Shown here in pieces: positions 1 to 7,872 of a DNA stretch of 47,918 nucleotides. The DNA comes from Candidatus Vecturithrix granuli. GTDB taxonomy: Bacteria; Moduliflexota; Moduliflexia; Moduliflexales; Moduliflexaceae. The position numbers and the translations under genes are program-made. Positions within the stretch are counted from its first letter, which is position 1. The number at the start of each line of letters is the position of its first letter. Below the pieces are notes generated by a model that was not told the DNA's origin, did not search any database, and saw only the letters and a program-made list of their open reading frames with translations. Where the stretch lies: contig DF820476.1 in assembly GCA_000739535.1 (NCBI GenBank), positions 33,964-81,881 of the forward strand, written 5' to 3'.

Positions 1-13
1 CTGTAATGACACA

Positions 14-105
14 GAAGGTTATGGACACGCTCTCCGGAGTGCGCAAGCTCTGCTTGCGCGGCCAAAGCAGAGCTTTGGCACTCCGAAAAATGTCCATAAC
101 CTTAC
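14..105. repeat. Composite palindromic repeat (GGAGTGC family)
   Basis: An outer stem (AAGGTTATGGACA at 16-28 against TGTCCATAACCTT at 91-103) encloses an inner pair CGGAGTGC / GCACTCCG and two small hairpins (41-59 and about 60-79). Elements with the same GGAGTG...CACTCC ends lie at 12525-12553, 24883-25056 and 29626-29654, and a copy with the same two-hairpin layout begins near 47880 and is cut by the window end. The right edge abuts the stop codon of the small ORF at 102-395. Probably a non-autonomous mobile or REP-like element; the mechanism is not visible. Confidence 0.7.
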
Positions 106-395
106 ATGTCAATACAGGTAGCCACTACCAAAACTTGTTCACTTGGAATTTTATATGCTAAAAATAGATATGCTGACTTTGCAATCCCTCGCATAAAGAA
201 ACGACCGCCTATAGTATTTTCATATTCAGCAAAACCTTCCTGTTCTTGTCTATTGGGAATTTCCAATTCTTGAATTAGAATGCCATACTTTTGTTTTATA
301 CTCTCCTTCTTTTTCTCGAAAATCTTTCTCAATTCACTACTTGAATGGGCTATTATGTCTAAAACGAATAAATTACCTTCTATATACTCGTTCAC
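102..395 (-). CDS. Hypothetical protein, 97 aa, coupled to the HNH ORF
   Basis: I do not recognise this protein. It starts at a GTG (393-395) that overlaps the TGA stop of the preceding HNH-type ORF (GTGA), so the two are probably translationally coupled. The sequence is soluble and mixed-charge, with a lysine/glutamate-rich helix near residues 22-36 and no obvious signal peptide. The last residues (VATCIDM) are encoded by the reverse complement of a GGTAGTGGCTACCTG-type repeat end also found at 33916, 35389 and 47829, so the true C-terminus may have been altered by repeat insertion. A role as partner or immunity protein of the nuclease ORF is possible from position only. Confidence 0.45.
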   Translation of the reverse strand: MNEYIEGNLFVLDIIAHSSSELRKIFEKKKESIKQKYGILIQELEIPNRQEQEGFAEYENTIGGRFFMRGIAKSAYLFLAYKIPSEQVLVVATCIDM

Positions 396-699
396 TTCAG
401 GATGTTCAAGTTAGCAACTTTGCGTACCAACAGAAATATCTCTATTTCCTTCAACTTGTTTTGCTCGAAAAGGTTTATTTTTTTTCTTGTCATCACGTTA
501 ATGTTAAGAAGTGTAGCAATTGGGTGCAACTGTCTAGTTATAGCAACATCGATTGGGTATACTTTTTTCGAGTGACACTCCTTACAAAGTGGCACTTCAA
601 GCTTCCCCCTATTGCTTGAGGGATGAGATGATCAAGAGTTGATGGGTTCTCTTTCGTAAATTCCTTGGTACATCCAAAACAACGTTCAATTTTAGACAT
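392..699 (-). pseudogene. HNH endonuclease, single-base frameshift
   Basis: The ATG at 697-699 opens a frame containing a CxxC pair (CFGC) and then DHLIPQAIGG, the first half of an HNH fold. The second half (PLCKECHSKK) follows in another frame that runs to the TGA at 392-394. The break falls in a run of five C on the plus strand (605-609); six would restore one protein of about 102 residues reading GGKLEVPLCKECH. The C..C, DH, and C..CH pattern is that of the HNH/McrA zinc-finger nuclease superfamily. It lies 28 bases downstream of the PEP-synthase-like gene in the same direction. The shift is either real inactivation or a homopolymer sequencing or assembly error; the short coding length and intact second half leave both open. 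Confidence 0.6.
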
Positions 700-727
700 G
701 GATAAATCTCCCTCCATTAATTTCTTA

Positions 728-3700
728 TCACTTGTAAATGACGGAGATGCCTTTGCGGCCGAACATTTTGACGATAAAGGGCATATCGCGGCGCACGTGA
801 ACAAAGTAGTTCGTGGTATGGTGAATAGGCAGGGATTTCAGCCAGTTCCAATCAATAAAATTGGCATCGGTTTTATACGGCACGGTGAAGTAGCCAGCGT
901 TCATGGAGACCAGATTGTGGAAAAAGTGCGAGCCTTGCGAGGATTCGATCACAAAATTGTCCAGGCTGGTTTCGACAATAACTTTCGCTTTATGAATATC
1001 AGTCCAGCGCACGGGCACGCCTAACGAGTGGTCGCGCGAACCCCAACGCCCGGGGCCGATCAGGATATATTCGCGATCCTCGATCAGCATTTGTTCGTTG
1101 ATCTGCTGAATTTCAGATTTCATTTGCAGGGTTTGGGCATGATCAAATTTTTGTGGATCAAGGTAGATCAGATCGCGAATATGCGAGATGACGCCGTTGC
1201 CCATGCCTTCCTCAGTATAAAGCAGCAAATGTTCGCGAGTGAGTTCGCTTTCATCGAACAAGAGTTCCTCCGAATGAATAAACAAAGGGCGGATTTGCAG
1301 GATATAGAATGTAGGCAGGATTTTTTCGTCTAAGCTTTTTTGGAGATTCACGGCGAATTCGATTTCAACGGGTGCGCCGAGAGCTTTTTCGCCAATATCC
1401 AGAATTTCTGTGAGAATCTCTGCCAGCGGAAAGCGTTTGTATTTTAAGATATTCGCAAAGGTGAGCACGCGCGGCCCATCGTAATAGAGACCGTCGCGCA
1501 GACGTTGCGTGCCCTCATCCCACACTGACGCGACATGCCACAATACGCCATCTCCTTCGGCTGCTCCAAGATCTAAGGTAGCAAGCGTGGCGCTGGCTCC
1601 CTCGGTCAAATCAATATTCTGTTGACGCAAATTCAAGGCAAAAAACGCCGTTTGACTGTTCTTCGCCAGTTCTTCAGGGGAGAGCACACGCAATTGCGGG
1701 TGTTGAGGGCAGAATTGGTAGGTGGGCTGCCCATCTACCACCCATTGTCCCAGGCCCAGCGCAATAGACGCGAATCCGTCGCTATGGCTCATGAACGGGG
1801 TCGGGTAATAATTGTAGGATTGCGCCACCCCAGAAATATGCGGGTAAAAATAGTCGCCATGACGGCTGCCCACGATTTCTTGAAGAATCACTGTCATTTT
1901 TTCTTCTTCTATCCGGTATTTAATACGTTCGATATAATTCCTGGCGTCATGCAGAAAGGCTGAGGCATACACCATTTTGACGGCGTCTTCGAGATGTTGT
2001 TGGCGCACATCCTGGTTAGGATGGTTGTTGGGAAGCATAAAAGTTTGATAAATGCCGGCAAAGGGTTGCGCCTGAGAGCCTTCGAGCAGTCCGGAAGATC
2101 TGATCGCAAGGGGATGGGTGACATGCTCTAAATAGACGGACAGTTTCTCCAGGAGAGAAGCGGATAACGACGCTTCTAAAAAGGCACGTTTGATAAATTC
2201 GTCGTCGGCCTCAACAATTTTTTCTTGCAGTTTATTGTCTTTGAGAAATGTGTCGAATTCAGCGGTACCGATAAATGCGGTTCGCGGAATTTTGATTTTC
2301 ACCGGCTGGAATTTTTCTTCCAACTCCATGGTCACGAAGAGCGCGTTTAAAAAGGCGATTCCTCGCCCCTTGCCTCCAAGCGACCCTTCACTTAAGCGTA
2401 CAATTTCATTTTCTCCGCCAGGATTTGCGGCGTCAAAGCTGATAATATTGCCTCTGGATTTGCGCGCGCGTACTTCTCGGAAGATCCCGATGAGAAATTC
2501 GCGTTCCAAATCGAAACTCCCGCCGAAATCTTCGACATGAAAGGGACGGATGTATCTGGCGACCTCGATTTCGCCGCGCGCGATCAGCCAGGCGGAAAAA
2601 TGGTTCCGGCGTGAGTGGTACGACAGGGTTTCATCGGGAATTTCTTGCAAGCGCTGTTCAAATTCTCCGATCGTCGAAGCGCGGGCGATTTCATTGCCCG
2701 CATAATCACGAAAGATAAAATCTCCAAAGCCTAAATTCGAGTAAATGAACTCGCTTAAATCGTTTAACAGAGATTTCGAATGTTTCTCTAAAAAGCTGAC
2801 ATTCAATTCGCGCGCCTTTTGCTTCAGAGTGGTTTCTGAGGATTGCAGCAGAATCGGAATATCGTAATTTTGTGATTTGAGATAATGAATGAGCTGAATG
2901 CCAGCTTCCGGGTCAAGCTGCCCCCGATTCAGAAAACGAATATCCGAAATTACACTCAACAGGTATTCTTTATATTTTTCACAGATTTGAATCGCATCTT
3001 CAAGCGTATGAGCCATGAGCACTTTGGGTCTGGTATGCCTGCGATAATTTTTCTGCATATCCGTCAATTCTTCAGAAATGAGGCGTTGGGTTTGCAGCAT
3101 GATTTCTTTATACAAAATCGGCAGAAAACGGGAATAATAATAGATAGAATCTTCGACCAGCAAGACCACGCGCACCAGCCCTTTCGCAGTATCGTGCTCG
3201 ACATTCATTAAATCTTCAACATATTTCACCATTGCCAGAAACACCTGCGGATCGCCGTTCCACAAAAACACATTATCAACATAACGCCGTTCTTTCGTGG
3301 TTCTTTCAATCAGGGGAATGTCAGCTTGACCAGTCAGCAGCAAGAGCACCGGTAAATTCGGGCGTTTCTGTTTGATTTTGCGGCTTAATTCAAAAGGCGT
3401 CATTTCACCGGTGCGCATCATGGTAATCACCAGATCAAATTCGATCTTGCCTTCATCAATTTTGCGTAAGGCTTCTTCGCCAGTCGGCACGCTGATAATT
3501 CGGGGCGGATAGGTGAGATTTAACTGGTGAAATTCACCGAAAATGCGTTCGGATAAGCGGCCATCCTGTTCAAAGATATAGGCGTCGTAAAAGGTCGAAA
3601 CTAACAGAATTTCTCTGATCCGCTTTTGCATCAGGGTATGAAAAATCTCTTCCCCATACTTGAGCTTATTGTAATAGATATTTAATTCTTGAACGTCCAT
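728..3700 (-). CDS. Dual receiver-like / PEP-synthase-like nucleotide-binding protein
   Basis: A 990-residue cytoplasmic protein. Residues about 28-160 look like a receiver fold lacking the usual phospho-acceptor (VITMMR where an Asp is expected). Residues about 175-320 form a second receiver with an acidic pair (E183, D184) and a candidate acceptor Asp in VISDIRF (about D253). The C-terminal two thirds matches the pyruvate/PEP-binding ATP-grasp domain of PEP synthase and pyruvate phosphate dikinase: GGKGRG near 442-447, RSSGLLEG near 534-541 followed by QPFAGIYQTF, and a C-terminal block GPGRWGSRD at about 882. I see no phosphohistidine swivelling domain and no PEP/pyruvate TIM barrel, so a full PEP-synthase reaction is unlikely. 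It may be a regulated phosphotransferase or a signalling output domain. Start supported by AGGAAC about 9 bases upstream. It follows the ABC-kinase fusion gene on the same strand with a repeat between them. Confidence 0.75.
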   Translation of the reverse strand: MDVQELNIYYNKLKYGEEIFHTLMQKRIREILLVSTFYDAYIFEQDGRLSERIFGEFHQLNLTYPPRIISVPTGEEALRKIDEGKIEFDLVITMMRTGEMTPFELSRKIKQKRPNLPVLLLLTGQADIPLIERTTKERRYVDNVFLWNGDPQVFLAMVKYVEDLMNVEHDTAKGLVRVVLLVEDSIYYYSRFLPILYKEIMLQTQRLISEELTDMQKNYRRHTRPKVLMAHTLEDAIQICEKYKEYLLSVISDIRFLNRGQLDPEAGIQLIHYLKSQNYDIPILLQSSETTLKQKARELNVSFLEKHSKSLLNDLSEFIYSNLGFGDFIFRDYAGNEIARASTIGEFEQRLQEIPDETLSYHSRRNHFSAWLIARGEIEVARYIRPFHVEDFGGSFDLEREFLIGIFREVRARKSRGNIISFDAANPGGENEIVRLSEGSLGGKGRGIAFLNALFVTMELEEKFQPVKIKIPRTAFIGTAEFDTFLKDNKLQEKIVEADDEFIKRAFLEASLSASLLEKLSVYLEHVTHPLAIRSSGLLEGSQAQPFAGIYQTFMLPNNHPNQDVRQQHLEDAVKMVYASAFLHDARNYIERIKYRIEEEKMTVILQEIVGSRHGDYFYPHISGVAQSYNYYPTPFMSHSDGFASIALGLGQWVVDGQPTYQFCPQHPQLRVLSPEELAKNSQTAFFALNLRQQNIDLTEGASATLATLDLGAAEGDGVLWHVASVWDEGTQRLRDGLYYDGPRVLTFANILKYKRFPLAEILTEILDIGEKALGAPVEIEFAVNLQKSLDEKILPTFYILQIRPLFIHSEELLFDESELTREHLLLYTEEGMGNGVISHIRDLIYLDPQKFDHAQTLQMKSEIQQINEQMLIEDREYILIGPGRWGSRDHSLGVPVRWTDIHKAKVIVETSLDNFVIESSQGSHFFHNLVSMNAGYFTVPYKTDANFIDWNWLKSLPIHHTTNYFVHVRRDMPFIVKMFGRKGISVIYK

Positions 3701-3779
3701 ACAGTTTGTTCCTATCAGAATTTTTTCAAAAACAAGAAAACATGCTTCTATACGATAATGTGATTTGTGACTGGTGATT

Positions 3780-3876
3780 TGTCAAGGTGCAGTGATTGAC
3801 GGGTTCGTAGTTCGCGCTTTAGCGCGTAATTTAATATGGGAAAAACTATACGAATCTGTCAACTACAATTTGACAG
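3780..3876. repeat. Intergenic TACGAACCC-family element
   Basis: About 95 bases with inverted ends TTGTCAAGGTGCAGTGATTG on the left and TCAACTACAATTTGACAG on the right, then GGGTTCGTAGT and a CGCGCTTTAGCGCG hairpin. The same ends and the GGGTTCGTAGT core recur at 29536-29611 (reverse) and 47585-47676, with a degraded core at 15535-15583. Lies between the receiver/PEP-synthase-like gene and the ABC-kinase fusion. Probably a short non-autonomous repeat. Confidence 0.65.
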
Positions 3877-3882
3877 TGATCC

Positions 3883-5703
3883 TCACGTATTCCCGCTCAC
3901 CGGCAAGCGAACGTGAAAGGTAGTTTTTTCACGACTTTCACAGGTGATAATTCCCTGGTGCGACTCAATAATATGCTGGCAAATCGAGAGTCCTAATCCT
4001 GAGTTGTGTTTCCCGACTTTGGTGGTAAAAAAGGGAGCAAAGATATGCTTCACGGTGTCTTCGGGGATGCCGTAGCCGTTATCGGTCACAGTGACTTCAA
4101 TATATTTTTCATCCGAGGAAAGGGATAACGCGAGTTCGATCTCCCCATCGTACATAACAGCTTCGATGCTATTGACAATCAGATTGATGAATACCTGTTT
4201 CAGTTTGTTCTCATCGCCAAAAATCCAGGTCTCCTGTTCCTGATGGTTCCAGGTCAGGTGTAGGTGTTTTTCTTTGATTTTGTGACTGAGCAGCAGAACC
4301 ACCTCATCGAGCAGCGTGACCAGATTGAGACGTTTCAAGGGCAGCTTTTTGAGCTTTGAAAAAGAAAGTAAACCGCCGATAATTTCCACAATGCGGCGCA
4401 GTTCGTTTTCCACTTTGCTCAACTTTTCGAGGCTGTCCTCATCACGATTTCTGCGCTTCAAGAGCGTGACATAATTCTGAATAATCCCCAGAGGGTTATT
4501 AATCTCATGTGCGACTCCGGCAGCCAGTTCCGCCACTGATGCGATTTTCTCGGTACGTAAAAAATATTCCTGGAAATAACGTTCTTTGGAAACATCTTCG
4601 ATCAGGAGAATTGTGCCGAGAAATTTATAATCTTCATCTTTGAAGGGGAAAATGTGCAGTTTCAGAATTTTTTCCTGCCGATATTCGAGTTCATCCCATG
4701 ACCATTCTTCTCTCTTCCGGATTCTGAATAAAATGTCCTCAGCATTGTGAAGCGCTTGCGGGGTAAACACCGTGTCAATGCGTTGGTTGCTCAGGTCAAG
4801 ATCTTCGATCTCAAGAATCCGGATCGCAGCATAATTGATAATATACACGCGATTATCGGGGTCGAGGATGATCACCCCTTCCGGCAGGTTTTTGATAATA
4901 TTTTCGTTATATTTTTTCAGCAGATAGAGTTCGCGATTGTCGCTTTCCAATTCTTCACGACTCATGACATACGAGTAGGTCAGCTTGATGAGTTTGATTT
5001 TATCGAGGTCCCGCACTTCCTCTGTGCCTCGCCGGTAGCCGTTTTTCAAGATTGTAACCCGATCGGCCACCTCAAAAATCTCATCCATATTGTGTGAAAT
5101 ATAAATCACGCTTTTCTGCTGGCGTTTGAATTCAGGCAGGAGTTTATACACATATTCCATCTCTTCCGGCGTGAGTTTGCTTGAAATTTCATCGAAAATG
5201 ATAATCTCAGGATCAAGGGACAGCACTTTCGCCAGTTCGACCATCTGCTGTTTATCTTGCGACAGGAATTCCAGCGGCACATCCAGGGGAATATCCACCT
5301 GCATGGCGGAAAAAATCTTTTCCGCTTTTTGGCGCATGGCCTTATACCTGATTCCCCCGAACCAGTTGATCATCGTCTGACCAGCAAAGATATTTTCAAC
5401 GGCATTCAGCGTCGGAATGACATTGATGCTCTGATACATCATGCCGATCTTCTGCTGCATGGCCGATTTCGGAGTAAAATGGTCTATTCGTTTGCCTTTG
5501 AACAGAATATCGCCTTTGTCTTTGACGACCGCTCCGCTTAACAACTTGACTAATGTGGATTTGCCGGCGCGATGCTCCCCGACCAGACCGTGAATTTCGC
5601 CCTGGAACACATCAAAGTCCACCCCTTGTAATGCCTTGCAGGCATCGTAGCTGACATGAATGTTGCGCATCTGAAGGATGGGAATCGGTTCTGAATTGGT
5701 CAT
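3883..5703 (-). CDS. Sugar-ABC ATPase / PAS / histidine kinase fusion
   Basis: About 606 residues. Residues 1-250 are the first nucleotide-binding half of an RbsA/MglA-type sugar-importer ATPase: Walker A GEHRAGKST (42-50), Q-loop in MMYQSINVIPT, signature LSQDKQQMVELAK (147-159), Walker B IIIFDE (167-172), H-loop ISHN (202-205). Walker A has HR where the family has NG, and the signature has Asp where Gly or Ala is usual, so ATP turnover may be weakened. Residues about 265-375 are a PAS domain. Residues about 390-606 are a HisKA/HATPase_c kinase core: GVAHEINNP with phospho-acceptor H399, N-box NLIVNSIEA, DNGYGIPE (541-548), SGLGLS. No transmembrane segment. The second ABC half of RbsA is thus replaced by a sensor kinase. 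The sigma-54 regulator lies immediately upstream. The reading frame stays open to an ATG at 5793, but those 30 extra residues are encoded by a mobile repeat, so I chose 5703; neither start has a good ribosome-binding site. The partner permease is unknown. Confidence 0.85.
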   Translation of the reverse strand: MTNSEPIPILQMRNIHVSYDACKALQGVDFDVFQGEIHGLVGEHRAGKSTLVKLLSGAVVKDKGDILFKGKRIDHFTPKSAMQQKIGMMYQSINVIPTLNAVENIFAGQTMINWFGGIRYKAMRQKAEKIFSAMQVDIPLDVPLEFLSQDKQQMVELAKVLSLDPEIIIFDEISSKLTPEEMEYVYKLLPEFKRQQKSVIYISHNMDEIFEVADRVTILKNGYRRGTEEVRDLDKIKLIKLTYSYVMSREELESDNRELYLLKKYNENIIKNLPEGVIILDPDNRVYIINYAAIRILEIEDLDLSNQRIDTVFTPQALHNAEDILFRIRKREEWSWDELEYRQEKILKLHIFPFKDEDYKFLGTILLIEDVSKERYFQEYFLRTEKIASVAELAAGVAHEINNPLGIIQNYVTLLKRRNRDEDSLEKLSKVENELRRIVEIIGGLLSFSKLKKLPLKRLNLVTLLDEVVLLLSHKIKEKHLHLTWNHQEQETWIFGDENKLKQVFINLIVNSIEAVMYDGEIELALSLSSDEKYIEVTVTDNGYGIPEDTVKHIFAPFFTTKVGKHNSGLGLSICQHIIESHQGIITCESREKTTFHVRLPVSGNT

Positions 5704-5718
5704 GAACAGTTTAAAAAT

Positions 5719-5881
5719 CGGGTTTTTGAACAATACTTCGGATAGTTTTGATTCTACCCCCCTCAATCCACCCGCAAGCGGGGGGAAGTGCATACGAGAG
5801 GTGTATGTCCAATTTCCCTCCGTTTACGGGGGGATAAAGGGGGGCACACGAAAACTGTCCGAACTATTGTTGAAAACCCCG
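5719..5881. mobile_element. MITE-like element with 32-bp terminal inverted repeats
   Basis: The left end (5719-5750) and the reverse complement of the right end (5850-5881) match at about 27 of 32 positions; both contain the core ACAATA-TTCGGA-AGTTTT. The interior holds two G/C hairpins (CCCCCC..CAAGCGGGGGG and CCCTCCGTTTACGGGGGG). No coding capacity. It sits exactly between the sigma-54 regulator and the ABC-kinase gene and supplies the spurious N-terminal extension of the latter, so it may alter the coupling of the pair. Confidence 0.7.
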
Positions 5882-5901
5882 GTTTTTCCCTGCAAATACA
5901 T

Positions 5902-7218
5902 CTATATTCCAAGCTTTTTCATGCGATTGTAGAGGGTTCTGCGGCTGATATTGAGAATATCCGCCGCTTTTTTCTTGACGCCATGACTTTTATCGAGGGC
6001 GTCGAGAATGATCTCGCGATTGAGGCTTTCAAAGGCTTCCTCATACGTGTTAACGGGCTGGTGTTCGATCAATTCGGCATATTGCGAGGCTAGTTCATTC
6101 ACCCCAATCTCATCCTGTTCGCAAAAAATGACGGCGCGTTCCAAGCAATTACGGAGTTCGCGCACATTGCCAGGCCATTCATGCTGTTGAAAAAACCAGC
6201 GCACGTCTTCACGCAGTCCGCTAATCCGTTTCTTATAGATTCGATTGAAGTGCTCGATAAAATAGTCCGCCAGCAGCAGAATATCATCTTTCCGTTCGCG
6301 CAGCGGCGGCAAATGAATGGTAATCACCGAGAGGCGATAATAGAGATCTTCACGAAATTTCTCTGCTGCCAGCAGTTTTTTCAGGTTTTTATTCGTGGCC
6401 GTAATAATGCGAATGTTGGTGTGGATGCTTTTCGTGCCCCCCAGCCGTTCGAACTCCTGCTCCTGAATAACGCGCAGAATTTTGGATTGGGTTTTCAGGC
6501 TCATGTCCCCAATTTCATCCAGAAAAATTGTGCCTGTGTTCGCTAACTCAAAGCGTCCTTTGCGTTCTTTGACCGCCCCGGTAAATGCGCCTTTTTCATG
6601 CCCGAACAGTTCACTCTCTAATAAATCGTCCGGTAAGGCCGCACAATTCACACGAATGAATGGCCTGTCCGCGCGCGGGCTGAGATGGTGCAGTGCATTC
6701 GCCGCGACTTCTTTGCCTGTGCCGCTTTCGCCGGTAATGAGCACAGGCGCCGCAGTTGGCGCAGCTTTCTCAATGGTTTTGAGGATTTTTTGCATCTCCG
6801 GGTTGCGGGTAATCAATTGGCAGGAAGGATCGGCAACGGCTGAACGATGTTGCAATCGAGCGGCGGCGAGTTCATGAATTTCGCGCAGTAATTCCGGTAA
6901 TTTGAGGGGTTTGGTATAAAAATTCAACGCCCCATATTTCATGGCCTGCACTGCATTCTCGACCGTCGGATAGCCGGTAATCATAATCACTGCAATCGAA
7001 GCGTCAGACTTTTTCACGGCCTTCAACAGATCAATCCCCCCGATTTCCGGCATTTTGACATCCATGAGGATCAGATCAATTTGTTCCTGGCGCAGGAGTG
7101 AAGACACATCGAGCGGATTCGTGGCATACAGCGTGGCATAGCCCTCATCGCGCAATAATTCCGCCAGCGAGAGGCACATTTCCAATTCGTCATCAACCAG
7201 GAGAATCGTATAAGGCAT
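5902..7218 (-). CDS. Sigma-54-dependent response regulator (NtrC/AtoC type)
   Basis: 438 residues with the classic three parts. The receiver (1-120) has DD at 9-10, phospho-acceptor D53 in ILMDVKMP and K103. The AAA+ sigma-54 activation domain (about 135-370) has Walker A GESGTGKE (163-170), the sigma-54 contact loop GAFTGA (210-215) and Walker B IFLDEIGD (231-238). The Fis-type helix-turn-helix ends the protein ([20 protein letters not shown]). It activates transcription from -24/-12 promoters when phosphorylated. The next gene on the same strand is the ABC-ATPase/histidine-kinase fusion, its probable cognate kinase. A strong sigma-54 promoter lies in front of the sugar importer at 15625-19349, a candidate target. 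Confidence 0.93.
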   Translation of the reverse strand: MPYTILLVDDELEMCLSLAELLRDEGYATLYATNPLDVSSLLRQEQIDLILMDVKMPEIGGIDLLKAVKKSDASIAVIMITGYPTVENAVQAMKYGALNFYTKPLKLPELLREIHELAAARLQHRSAVADPSCQLITRNPEMQKILKTIEKAAPTAAPVLITGESGTGKEVAANALHHLSPRADRPFIRVNCAALPDDLLESELFGHEKGAFTGAVKERKGRFELANTGTIFLDEIGDMSLKTQSKILRVIQEQEFERLGGTKSIHTNIRIITATNKNLKKLLAAEKFREDLYYRLSVITIHLPPLRERKDDILLLADYFIEHFNRIYKKRISGLREDVRWFFQQHEWPGNVRELRNCLERAVIFCEQDEIGVNELASQYAELIEHQPVNTYEEAFESLNREIILDALDKSHGVKKKAADILNISRRTLYNRMKKLGI

Positions 7219-7298
7219 TTGTTCACTCGTTTACATTTTCATTCATAGACTTGAACCCAGGAACGAAATCGCTGAATTTTTGAATAACCTGATGTTTT

Positions 7299-7314
7299 TG
7301 CAAAGATATTTCCG
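7299..7314 (-). promoter_or_regulatory. Possible weak sigma-54 promoter before the response regulator
   Basis: On the minus strand the sequence TCGGAAATATCTTTGC has GG and GC separated by 10 bases, as in -24/-12 promoters, with TTTGC at -12 but without the usual CA after GG. It lies about 80 bases before the regulator start, which would suit autoregulation. It also overlaps a TTTCCGACAAT motif that resembles a repeat end (compare 29434-29444), so chance or repeat origin is quite possible. Confidence 0.3.
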
Positions 7315-7325
7315 ACAATCTATAG

Positions 7326-7727
7326 TTAACTCCTCTTTGGCGGTTCAAAAGGCTCAATCCAATCGGCGTTTTCAGCCAGGAGCGCCGGAATGCTCAGGAC
7401 AAACATATCGTTCAAACCGAGAGAAAATTTCTTCTCCACGGTTTTAACCACGTTTTTCTGTCGGTCGAGTACTTCGATTTTAATGGAGTGCCACGGGCCA
7501 GCAACAACATCTTTGGCTGCTTTTCGTATTCCGGATTTCACTTCGACCGGTTCCTGGTCATTAATGATCACCTGCACCAGACGTTCGGCCTTGAGCTTCT
7601 GTCCATCTCGCTTGATCTCTTTATTATCGAGTAATAATGTATGGCCTTTGCCAATCCAGAAGAGAAATACAGCCAGAACAACAACAAATGCTAAAGCAAT
7701 CAAACGATACCATGTTCTTCGTGTCAT
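7326..7727 (-). CDS. Small membrane-anchored protein, unknown function
   Basis: About 133 residues from the ATG at 7727 (in-frame alternatives: ATG at 7742, GTG at 7751). A basic N-terminus (MTRRTWYR) and one hydrophobic helix (about residues 9-27) are followed by an exported domain of about 100 residues (IKIEVLDRQKNVVKTVEKKF and a C-terminal PALLAENADWI). It resembles a family of short single-pass proteins found beside sugar transporters and signalling genes in spirochaetes and relatives, possibly DUF6672, but that name is from memory and uncertain. It lies about 110 bases upstream of the response regulator, same strand. It could be the exported sensing or adaptor part of the two-component system. 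Confidence 0.6.
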   Translation of the reverse strand: MTRRTWYRLIALAFVVVLAVFLFWIGKGHTLLLDNKEIKRDGQKLKAERLVQVIINDQEPVEVKSGIRKAAKDVVAGPWHSIKIEVLDRQKNVVKTVEKKFSLGLNDMFVLSIPALLAENADWIEPFEPPKRS

Positions 7728-7872
7728 AGGTCTTTCTTTCATGTAAATCACGCGTTTGTAATAGCCACTTTAGCGTTGTATAAAGCCTTTCAAACGGGGC
7801 TACTACGAACCTGATTTTCATCTTGTACGAGTGTTCTTTTTACAAAAAGTTCATGTAAAATTCTGCTTGATG

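Noticed and set aside
728-3700. Complete phosphoenolpyruvate synthase
   Set aside because: Only the nucleotide-binding domain is recognisable; the phosphohistidine and PEP-binding domains are not seen and the N-terminus is receiver-like.
5704-5793. Longer N-terminus of the ABC-kinase fusion from an upstream ATG
   Set aside because: These 30 codons lie inside a repeat with terminal inverted repeats and have no family similarity; the ABC domain begins properly after the ATG at 5703.
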